Under the pieces are notes generated by a model that was not told where the DNA came from, ran no database searches, and was given only the letters and a program-made list of their open reading frames with translations. From contig NZ_CP036264.1 of assembly GCF_008035925.1 (NCBI RefSeq), forward strand, positions 8,532,343 to 8,596,342: DNA of 64,000 nucleotides. The letters run 5' to 3'. Position numbers and translations under genes: made by a program. Shown here in pieces: positions 16,891-24,857 of the stretch. This DNA comes from Stieleria maiorica. Lineage in GTDB: Bacteria > Planctomycetota > Planctomycetia > Pirellulales > Pirellulaceae. Every line of letters begins with the position of its first letter. Position 1 is the first letter of the stretch.

Positions 16891-18338
16891 AAACGTCTGT
16901 GCCCATCGTCTGGCTGGCCGCGTGTCTTGCGGCTGTCTGCTTTGCGACTCTCGGATGCAATCGGCGCGAGCAGTGGCCTTATCGACCGGTCACATTGGTT
17001 TGTCCTTGGTCGGCCGGAGGCGGCACCGATCGGGTGTCGCGGCAATTTGCGGTGCAGCTTGAAAGTGAACTCGGCGTGCCGGTGAACGTCGTCAATGCGA
17101 CGGGCGGTGGTGGCGTGACGGGGCACACGCGCGGCGCCACCGCGCCGGCCGACGGATACACGCTGACCATGGCGACGGTCGAGCTGAACATGCTGCACTG
17201 GCGCAGCCTGTGTCCGATCACGCCGGACAGCTTTGAGCCGTTGGCGAGGATCAATCAAGATGCAGCCGCGGTCTTCGTGTCGACGGATTCTCCGTGGCAA
17301 TCGATTGAGGATCTGGAAGGAAAGCTGCGTGAATCAACCGATCCGTTGCGTGCGTCGGGAACGGCGGCCGGCGGAATCTGGCACTTGGCGTTGTTGGGGT
17401 GGTTGGACCGCAGTGAATTGCCCAGCGATGCGGTGACCTGGGTCTCGATCAACGGAGCGGCGCCGTCGCTGCAGGAACTGATGGCCGGTGGTGTGGAGGT
17501 TGTCTGCTGTTCGATCCCCGAAGCACGCGCGCTCGTTGATGCCGGAAAGATTCGATGCCTGGGCGTGATGAGCAACCAGCGCAGCCCGGCGGCGCCCGAC
17601 GTCGCGACCTTTGCCGAGCAGGGCGTCGATTGGTCGATCGGGGCTTGGCGGGGATTGCTGTATCCCAAAGGCGTACCGGCCGAACGCGTCACCGGGATGC
17701 GGCAGGCGGTTTTGCGGGTCGCAGGCAGCAACGAGTTTCGCCAGTTCATGCAGGCGTCTGGATTCCAGGTGGCGGTCGCCGACGGGGAGCAATTCGCATC
17801 CTTTCTCGCTCAATCCGATGCGGACTTTGGCAGAATCTTGAATCAACCGCAGATGACGCAATCGTCTGCGTCAGCGATCGGTCCCTATTTTCTCCCAACG
17901 ATCCTGGCCGCGCTCGGACTTGCGATCGCCGTGTTCGGTTGGGGCGTCTCCAGGAGGACGCAGGGCAGTGATGTGACGGCAGAACCGACGGGCAGGGTTA
18001 ACTGGAAATCACTACTTCGTTCTAAAGGTATCGAGAGTCGCCGTGCAACCGTAGCTACCTTCGCCAGAAGGTGGTTCCCCAACGCTTTCCACGCTCTTGC
18101 GAGCGTCGCTACATTACGGTTGTTCGGTTTTGCCGCAGTCATCGTGTGGTTCATCGTGACGTGCGAAACGCTGGGCTACGTGATTTCCGCGGGCGTGATG
18201 TTGATTGCGATGTTGTTGATGTTGCGAGTCCGATTACCGATCGCGGTGACGGCGACCTTGGTGATCGTTCCCAGTTTGTATCACGGGTTTGCGGGCATGC
18301 TGGGCGTTCCCCTTCCCTGGGGCTGGTTGGGTTGGTGA
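16887..18338 (+). CDS. TctC-TctB fusion: carboxylate-binding protein plus small membrane subunit
   Basis: 483 residues. Residues 1-24 are a signal with lipobox-like FATLGC. Residues about 30-320 are a TctC/Bug substrate-binding domain: YRPVTLVCPWSAGGGTD at the start is the family's ligand loop, and VVNATGGGGVTGH follows it. A membrane segment (PTILAALGLAIAVFGWGVS) comes next, and the C-terminal 70 residues are a TctB-like part with hydrophobic helices. The two subunits are usually separate genes. A dispersed palindromic element lies in frame in the linker (residues about 387-412, ATVATFARRWFPNAFHALAS). Coupled to the sialidase before and TctA after, forming a secondary uptake system for a carboxylate. 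Confidence 0.87.
   Translation: MKTSVPIVWLAACLAAVCFATLGCNRREQWPYRPVTLVCPWSAGGGTDRVSRQFAVQLESELGVPVNVVNATGGGGVTGHTRGATAPADGYTLTMATVELNMLHWRSLCPITPDSFEPLARINQDAAAVFVSTDSPWQSIEDLEGKLRESTDPLRASGTAAGGIWHLALLGWLDRSELPSDAVTWVSINGAAPSLQELMAGGVEVVCCSIPEARALVDAGKIRCLGVMSNQRSPAAPDVATFAEQGVDWSIGAWRGLLYPKGVPAERVTGMRQAVLRVAGSNEFRQFMQASGFQVAVADGEQFASFLAQSDADFGRILNQPQMTQSSASAIGPYFLPTILAALGLAIAVFGWGVSRRTQGSDVTAEPTGRVNWKSLLRSKGIESRRATVATFARRWFPNAFHALASVATLRLFGFAAVIVWFIVTCETLGYVISAGVMLIAMLLMLRVRLPIAVTATLVIVPSLYHGFAGMLGVPLPWGWLGW
18046..18122. repeat. Dispersed palindromic element inside a coding sequence
   Basis: The core GTAGCTACCTTCGCCAGAAG plus TTTCCACGCTC and its partner GCGAGCGTCGCTAC matches the element at 15436-15575, with its own short ends CAACCGTA and TACGGTTG. 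Here it is read through in frame within the TctC-TctB gene, encoding part of the linker between the two domains. Confidence 0.85.
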
Positions 18339-18339
18339 C

Positions 18340-19848
18340 ATGAATCCATCGCTGTTGCAAGCGGCCGGCGAAGTTTTCGGCCGCGTTGACCTTTGGTTGA
18401 TCATTGTCGCCGCGGCCTGCTATGGCATTTTCGTGGGGGCCATCCCCGGTTTGACGGCAACGATGGCGGTCGCATTGTTCGTCCCGGTGGCCTATTGGTT
18501 GGATCCGGTGGCCGCGATCGGTGCGATCGTGACGATGGTCGCCTGCGCGATTTTTGCGGGAGACATCCCGACCGTCTTGTTGCGGATTCCGGGCACGCCG
18601 GCGTCGGCCGCTTATGCCGATCAAGCGTATCGGCTGACGGAGAAGGGGCTGGCGCATCAGGTTCTGTCGGTTTCGTTGGTCAGCAGCGTCGTCGGCGGCG
18701 TCATCGGAGCCGTTCTTTTGATGGTTTTGGGCAACCAGTTCGCTGCGATCGCGAGTTGGTTTTCCGTGACCGAGTACTTTTGGCTGTACCTGATCGGACT
18801 CAGCTGCTGTGTGTTGGTGGCACCGGTCGGGACGCGCTGGAAGGCGCTGTTGAGTTTGATCTTGGGGATCCTGCTGTCCACGGTTGGGCTGAGTGCAGTG
18901 CACCTTCAGCCGCGATTCACGTTCCAGTCCGTGGATCTGTATCAAGGGATCTCGTTCATCTCGGCGATGATCGGGCTGTTCGGGTTGTCGGAGGTGTTTG
19001 CGAACCTGGCGTCTGCCAAGCGAGGTGAGGACAACTTGCCGTCCGGTGTACCGATGGGGTCGTTTGGGGCGATGCTTCGGTCTTCCAGGGCGGCCATGGT
19101 GTCGCGGTTCGTCACGCGTCCCTCCGGTACGGCTCGATCGAGTTTGATGGGGGTCTTGATCGGCATGCTGCCCGGCGCCGGCGCGGACATCGCTTCTTGG
19201 GTGACGTTCGCTGCAGCCAAGCGTGGGGGCGATTGCGACGCGGATCAGGAATTGGTTGATGCGATCGGCGATGCGACGACGGCCAACAGTGCCGCCTTGG
19301 CCGGCGGCTGGATCCCGACCTTGGTGTTTGGGATCCCCGGTGATTCCGTCACCGCGATCGTGATCGGCGTGTTGTTGATGAAGAACGTGACACCGGGGCC
19401 GGCGATCTTTGAAAATCAACCGTCACTGGTTTACGGCATCTATCTTATCTTTCTGATTGCCAATCTGGTGATGTTGCCGATCGGTATGCTTGCCATCCGG
19501 TTGGGGCTTCATCTGGTGCGGATTCCCAAACAGATTCTATTGCCGGTGATCGTTTTGTTTTGTGTCACCGGAGCCTATTCGCTCAACGGCAGCCTGTTCG
19601 ACGTCACGGTCATGTTGGTGATGGGACTGGCCGGATTCATTTTGAATCGGCGTGGGTTCCCGTTGGGGCCGGTGGTCCTGGGGTTGGTGCTCGGCGGACC
19701 CTTGGAGGAACGATTGATTCAAGCGTTGACCGCGTCCGGCGGTAACCCGTTGGGGTTGCTGAATCGTCCCATCGCAGTCGTCCTGGCGGTCGCCACCTTG
19801 CTGATCATCGTCAGAATCGTGCGGCGACCGGAACGTGTTGCTCCTTGA
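18340..19848 (+). CDS. TctA-type large membrane subunit of tripartite carboxylate transporter
   Basis: 502 residues from the ATG at 18340, one base after the stop of the TctC-TctB gene. About 11-12 hydrophobic segments. TctA signatures: GIFVGAIPGLTATMAVAL near the start, GTPASAAYADQAY, then GMLPGAGADIASWVTFAAAK and GIPGDSVTAIVIGVLLMKN in the second half, the duplicated P-G-x-G type loops of the family. It forms the transmembrane channel that works with the periplasmic binding protein, driven by an ion gradient. The operon context points to a carboxylated sugar or its breakdown product as cargo. Confidence 0.93.
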   Translation: MNPSLLQAAGEVFGRVDLWLIIVAAACYGIFVGAIPGLTATMAVALFVPVAYWLDPVAAIGAIVTMVACAIFAGDIPTVLLRIPGTPASAAYADQAYRLTEKGLAHQVLSVSLVSSVVGGVIGAVLLMVLGNQFAAIASWFSVTEYFWLYLIGLSCCVLVAPVGTRWKALLSLILGILLSTVGLSAVHLQPRFTFQSVDLYQGISFISAMIGLFGLSEVFANLASAKRGEDNLPSGVPMGSFGAMLRSSRAAMVSRFVTRPSGTARSSLMGVLIGMLPGAGADIASWVTFAAAKRGGDCDADQELVDAIGDATTANSAALAGGWIPTLVFGIPGDSVTAIVIGVLLMKNVTPGPAIFENQPSLVYGIYLIFLIANLVMLPIGMLAIRLGLHLVRIPKQILLPVIVLFCVTGAYSLNGSLFDVTVMLVMGLAGFILNRRGFPLGPVVLGLVLGGPLEERLIQALTASGGNPLGLLNRPIAVVLAVATLLIIVRIVRRPERVAP

Positions 19849-20052
19849 CAGATGAAGCAGTATTCAATTGTGCGCATGATGTCGTAGGCTCGGGAGAAGG
19901 CTATGGTCTTCATCGGCCAAATGTCTCGCGATCGATTGATGAATCGGCTCGCGAGGATTTCAATCTCTTCACGCATCCTTCGCACAATCTTTGTTCGCTG
20001 TGGACTAAGATGCGCGCCGGCCGCACAAAAGCTCTGTCACTGGAATCGCCTA

Positions 20053-22479
20053 ATGAACTGGAATTACGCCTTGAATCGACCGCATCGCTCTCTCGCGTCA
20101 TGGGTTTCGCTGACGTTGGTTTTCAGCACCACTATTTTGGGTGCCACCATTTTAGGTGCCAGTGCGTTCGGGCAGGTGGGGGCGGCGACCGGCAGCCAAC
20201 CCGCGTCGCTCAATCGCACGACGCTTCCGATTCCGCAACCACAGCGTCCGACGTACACCGAATTGGATGTGCGCGACGCGAAACCACCGGCCCGATTCGA
20301 GGTGACGGCACCCAAGGGGGCTCCGAACGTTCTGATCATCCTGGTGGATGACCTCGGATTCGGAGCCACGTCGACCTTCGGAGGTCCGATTCCGACACCG
20401 ACGCTGGATCGTCTGGCCCAGACGGGATTGCGATTCAACAACTTTCACACCACCGCGCTTTGCTCTCCGACACGCGTGGCTTTGAAGTGTGGACGGAACC
20501 ATCACACCGCCAATGCGGGATCGATCATGGAGACATCGACGGCGTTCCCGGGCAACACCGGGGCGATCCCCAACAGTGTCGCACCGCTTGCGGAGATGAT
20601 GCGATTGAATGGGTTTAGCACGGCGGCGTTCGGCAAGTGGCACGAAACCGCGCCTTGGGAAACGAGCGTCTCGGGGCCGTTCGATCGCTGGCCGACTCGA
20701 CAGGGATTTGACAAGTTCTACGGCTTCATCGGTGGCGAAACGGATCAGTGGGCGCCGCTGATCTATGACGGCGTGAAGAAGGTGAATCCGCCTCAGGTCG
20801 AAGGCTATCACTTCACCGAGGACATGACGAACCAGGCCATCAACTGGGTCAAGGCCCAGCAGTCGATGACGCCTGACAAGCCCTTTTTCATGTACTTCGC
20901 AACCGGCGCGACCCATGCCCCGCATCATGTGCCGAAGGACTGGATCGAGAAGTTTCACGGCAAATTTGACGACGGTTGGGACGCGGTTCGTCAGGCCACG
21001 TACGAACGCCAAAAAGACGCCGGCGTCATCCCGGCTGAAACGAAACTTCCGCCGCGGCCGGAGGACATTGCGGCCTGGGATTCGCTGCCGGAGGATCACA
21101 AAACACTCTTTCGTCGCCAGGCCGAGGTGTTCGGTGCGTTCGTCGCACATACCGACCACCACATCGGCCGCCTGGTCGACGCCATCGAAGCGATCGACCA
21201 GATGGACAACACGCTGGTGTTCTACATCGCGGGCGACAACGGCACGAGCGCCGAAGGTGGGATGGTCGGCATGTACAACGAAATGACGTACTTCAATGGC
21301 GTCACGGAGAAAGTCAAAGACCTGCTGCCGTTGATCGACAAATGGGGTAGCAAAGAGACGTTCCCGCATATGGCAGCGGGATGGGCGGTCGCGTTTGACG
21401 CACCGTTCAAGTGGACCAAGCAAGTGGCATCGGACTTCGGCGGTACACGCAACGGGATGGTGGTTCACTGGCCACAAGGGATTAAGAATGGTGGAGCAAT
21501 TCGCACGCAGTTTGGACACGTGATCGACGTCGCCCCCACGGTCCTGGAAGCCTGTCAATTGCCCGAGCCGACCGTGGTCAACGGAGTCCCCCAATTGCCC
21601 ATCGAAGGCACAAGTTTGTTGTACACCTTCGATTCAGCGGACGCCCCCGATCGCCACACGACGCAGTACTTTGAAATGTTCGGAAACCGGGCCATCTATC
21701 GTGACGGGTGGCTCGCCCGAACGATTCACCGCGCCCCCTGGAAGACGACCGACCTGCCTCCGTTGACCGGCGACGTCTGGGAGCTGTACCACGTCGACGA
21801 AGACTACAGCCTGGCCGTCGATTTGGCCGCGGAGCATCCTGAGAAGCTGGCTGACATGAAAGCGTTGTTCATGACCGAGGCGATCAAACATCATGTCTTG
21901 CCGATCGACGACCGCACGATCGAACGGGCCAACCCCGCGCTGGCCGGCCGCCCCGATGTCCTCGGCGACCGAACCTCACTGACGCTTTACGAGGGGATGG
22001 AGGGGATGCTGGAGAACACCTTCATCAATGTGAAAAACCGCTCTTGCACCATCACCGCTGAATTGGAGATTCCCGACGGCGGAGCCTCGGGTGCCGTCTT
22101 GGTCCAGGGAGGCCGTTTCGGCGGTTGGTCGCTGCACTTGCGCGAGGTCAAGCCGGCCTACGAATACAATTGGCTAGGCATGCAACGTTACCTGGTCGAA
22201 AGCCCCACGGCGCTTCCCGCCGGTAAGGCCACCGTCCGGCTGGAATTCGACTACGACGGCGGCGGCTACGGTAAAGGCGGCACCGCGACACTTTCGGTAG
22301 ACGGACGGCAGGTCGCTCAAGGCCGAATCGAAAAGACGCAGCCCAACCTGTTTTCGGCGGACGAAACGGCCGATGTGGGAATCGACAACCAGACCCCCGT
22401 CGCTAAAGGCATCGGATACGGCCCCCACGAAACCAAGTTCAGCGGCCGGATTCACCGCGTGGTCGTCGAAGTTCAATAG
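20053..22479 (+). CDS. Secreted arylsulfatase, long form with C-terminal extension
   Basis: 808 residues from the ATG at 20053, chosen because a signal peptide (about 12-40) follows; the frame is open 50 codons further up. The sulfatase core starts at PNVLIILVDDLGFG (91-104). CSPTR at 137-141 is the formylglycine site, followed by CGRNHH where family members have TGRNHH. GKWHET, ATGATHAPHHVPKDW and AGDNGTSAEGG are further catalytic blocks. The last 150 residues form a beta-rich domain (GRIHRVVVEVQ end), as in the large arylsulfatase subfamily. It stands alone between the transporter operon and the TpsB gene. Confidence 0.94.
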   Translation: MNWNYALNRPHRSLASWVSLTLVFSTTILGATILGASAFGQVGAATGSQPASLNRTTLPIPQPQRPTYTELDVRDAKPPARFEVTAPKGAPNVLIILVDDLGFGATSTFGGPIPTPTLDRLAQTGLRFNNFHTTALCSPTRVALKCGRNHHTANAGSIMETSTAFPGNTGAIPNSVAPLAEMMRLNGFSTAAFGKWHETAPWETSVSGPFDRWPTRQGFDKFYGFIGGETDQWAPLIYDGVKKVNPPQVEGYHFTEDMTNQAINWVKAQQSMTPDKPFFMYFATGATHAPHHVPKDWIEKFHGKFDDGWDAVRQATYERQKDAGVIPAETKLPPRPEDIAAWDSLPEDHKTLFRRQAEVFGAFVAHTDHHIGRLVDAIEAIDQMDNTLVFYIAGDNGTSAEGGMVGMYNEMTYFNGVTEKVKDLLPLIDKWGSKETFPHMAAGWAVAFDAPFKWTKQVASDFGGTRNGMVVHWPQGIKNGGAIRTQFGHVIDVAPTVLEACQLPEPTVVNGVPQLPIEGTSLLYTFDSADAPDRHTTQYFEMFGNRAIYRDGWLARTIHRAPWKTTDLPPLTGDVWELYHVDEDYSLAVDLAAEHPEKLADMKALFMTEAIKHHVLPIDDRTIERANPALAGRPDVLGDRTSLTLYEGMEGMLENTFINVKNRSCTITAELEIPDGGASGAVLVQGGRFGGWSLHLREVKPAYEYNWLGMQRYLVESPTALPAGKATVRLEFDYDGGGYGKGGTATLSVDGRQVAQGRIEKTQPNLFSADETADVGIDNQTPVAKGIGYGPHETKFSGRIHRVVVEVQ

Positions 22480-22705
22480 CCGGTCGGCAGCTTTCCGCTC
22501 CGGTCGGTCGTTCTCCGGAGCGTGGTGAACGGTCAATCGGAGCGGCGTTCGTCCAGCGATTCCGGTCATTCGGTTTGTACCACGTGTAGGAAGATCCTCC
22601 GGTGACCTTCACCGGGCGTGATGGACTCGCCGATCAAAGAACCAATCGGTGAGTCGACCGATTTGCCTCAGGAGGAGGCGCATCACACCAGGGAAGGTCA
22701 GGAAC

Positions 22706-24457
22706 ATGAAGACGCGCCGCGCCGTAAGCCTCTTGCTGGCCTGCCTTTTGATCTCCGTGCAGGCGGACGACTCGCGTGCCCAGAATTTTGAACGCTACAA
22801 GCCGCTGACCGTTCCCCCGCACGCGGCACAGCAGACGATGCGGCCCGACGAATTGCCGGCCGTCGAGGGAAGCGATCGCCAATTGCTCGAATCGCTCGAC
22901 GCGGTCGTGATCCTGGACCACAACGACAAGGTCCAACCGGACCAGGCCAACGCGGAACTGACCGGAATCCACTACGATTTCGACGCCCGCAGTTCGCTGG
23001 TCTACAGTCGGGGCTTGACCCAGATCGTCGATCGCTATCTCGGCGGCCCGGTCACGCTGCGGAATCTCAATCAGCTAGCGCGCGACATCATTCTGTACTA
23101 TCGCCGGTGCGGCCAACCGGTGGTCGATGTGATCATTCCGGAGCAAAAAATCACCGGCGGCACGGTGCAATTGGTCGTCGTCGAGTCACGTGTCGGCAGG
23201 ATCAGAGTGGAGGGCGGTTGCTACTTCGACCCCTGTGACATGGGGAAATGGATCGGGTGCACTCGGCGAGGTTCACGCATCTATGAATCGGCGATCGCCA
23301 CTGATCTGTTTTGGTTGAACCAGAATCCGTTTCGAAAGGTCGACGTTGACCTGCGTCCAGGAGAAGCCGACGGGACGACGGATGTCATTTTTGAAATGAC
23401 CGACGTCCGCCCGATCAACGCTTACCTGGGATACGAAGACACCGGCGTGCGTTCGTTGATGCTGGAACGGTTGTACGCCGGCGTGATGTGGGGCAATGCG
23501 TTCGGACGTGACGCCACGTTGAGCTATCAGTACACCGCCGATGCCGATTTCGCTCATCTGCATGCCCACGCCGCATTCTATTCCGAGCCCCTGAACCGAG
23601 ACTGGAGCTTCCAGACCTACGGTAGTTGGGCTGGAGTCGACCCCGTGTTGACCGGTGGGCTCTCGCAAGGCGGAGAGAGCTGGCAAGCCGGCGTGGGTCT
23701 GACGCGGCACCTGATCAAGAACCGGTGCCGAGACATCAGTGGCTCATTCGGGTTTGATTTTAAATCGACCAACAACAACCTGGAATTTGGTGGCGTGAAT
23801 GTGCAAAACTCCGATGCGGATCTGGCACAACTTCGCGTCGGGCTTCGCGGCATCAATCGAATGGCCAACCGCCAATACTCGTTGTGGTCGGTCGACACGT
23901 TTATCGGTCCCGGCGGCGGATTCACCTCCAACGCCAACACGGCCGCCATGAACACAATTCGCGCCGGAACCTCTCCCGACTACATCTACGCACGTGGTCG
24001 GTTGGAACGCATGTGGGATTTGCCCAGTGGATGGGATTTCGTCGCTCGCGGTACCGGCCAAATCACTTCCGAGCGGTTGCTGTTCAGCGAAACACTCGGC
24101 TTCGGCGGATTCGATTCGGTGCGGGGGTATGATCAACGAGTGTTCTCGGGAGACTCGGGCTGGATCACCAACTTTGAACTCGGGCCCGAGCCCTGGAGAT
24201 GGGGCTGCGGAGATCGTTGTCACACGCTCCGCGTCTATGGATTGTTCGATGCCGGTGAAGCCTACGTGGAGGATCCGTTAGTTGGCGAACGAACCGACGA
24301 GTTTCTGATCAGTCTGGGAGCCGGCCTGCGATGGAAGGTGGGAGACCGCACCAACCTGCGGGTTGACTATGCACACGGTTTCGAGGCGGTCGGTGGTGCG
24401 GCGACCCGAGACCGGATCCATCTCGGGTTTGTCTCTCTGTTTGGTCCACGTCCGTAG
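22706..24457 (+). CDS. TpsB-type outer-membrane transporter (two-partner secretion)
   Basis: 583 residues from the ATG at 22706, preceded by AGGA; an ATG 57 bases upstream adds an Arg-rich stub. Signal peptide at about 1-25. A POTRA domain lies at about 65-185 (DAVVILDHNDKVQPDQ, then LNQLARDIILYYRRCGQPVV and GTVQLVVVESRVGRI). The C-terminal part is a 16-strand-type barrel with the FhaC/Omp85 VRGY motif near residue 472 and an aromatic-terminated end (LGFVSLFGPRP). It would export a TPS-domain protein across the outer membrane; the obvious client is the adjacent TpsA, which is encoded on the opposite strand facing it. Confidence 0.92.
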   Translation: MKTRRAVSLLLACLLISVQADDSRAQNFERYKPLTVPPHAAQQTMRPDELPAVEGSDRQLLESLDAVVILDHNDKVQPDQANAELTGIHYDFDARSSLVYSRGLTQIVDRYLGGPVTLRNLNQLARDIILYYRRCGQPVVDVIIPEQKITGGTVQLVVVESRVGRIRVEGGCYFDPCDMGKWIGCTRRGSRIYESAIATDLFWLNQNPFRKVDVDLRPGEADGTTDVIFEMTDVRPINAYLGYEDTGVRSLMLERLYAGVMWGNAFGRDATLSYQYTADADFAHLHAHAAFYSEPLNRDWSFQTYGSWAGVDPVLTGGLSQGGESWQAGVGLTRHLIKNRCRDISGSFGFDFKSTNNNLEFGGVNVQNSDADLAQLRVGLRGINRMANRQYSLWSVDTFIGPGGGFTSNANTAAMNTIRAGTSPDYIYARGRLERMWDLPSGWDFVARGTGQITSERLLFSETLGFGGFDSVRGYDQRVFSGDSGWITNFELGPEPWRWGCGDRCHTLRVYGLFDAGEAYVEDPLVGERTDEFLISLGAGLRWKVGDRTNLRVDYAHGFEAVGGAATRDRIHLGFVSLFGPRP

Positions 24458-24487
24458 GCCGATCGGGTTGGCTGAGAGGATTGCCTT

Positions 24488-24850
24488 GTTCCCTGGCTCC
24501 TGCCTGGGAACACGTTACTCTAGAGGCTCCGCCTCACGGACCGAAGGCGGAGCCTGGGTTGAGCAGAATCTGGATTTTGCGGTGACGCAGCAATTACGTG
24601 AAATAATTACGCGGTGGATGGTCGACTCAATGCATCCATATGGCGACGGAACACGAGTGACATTAGCCGATTCGCGCAAGCGTTCGGGCCCCAGTGTCGA
24701 TGGAGGCCCGTAGGCTGATAGGGAGCCCGTAGGCTGACGCCAAACGGCTGATGCCAAGAGCGTTTAGCGGAATCGAAAACGCCAAACCTTTACGAACGAA
24801 AACGCGAAAGAATCGAACGATCTTGCACAGCGCAGGCGGAGCCAGGGAAC
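24488..24850. repeat. Inverted-repeat element between converging TpsB and TpsA genes
   Basis: GTTCCCTGGCTCC at the left end and GGAGCCAGGGAAC at 24838-24850 are inverted copies bounding about 360 bases. Inside are GGCTCCGCCT/AGGCGGAGCC palindromes near 24527-24554 and copies of the CCCGTAGGCTGACGCCAAAC repeat near 24710-24755 that is also found at 1350. This fills the whole gap between the two genes. No gene is seen. Confidence 0.75.
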
Positions 24851-24857
24851 GATTGGA

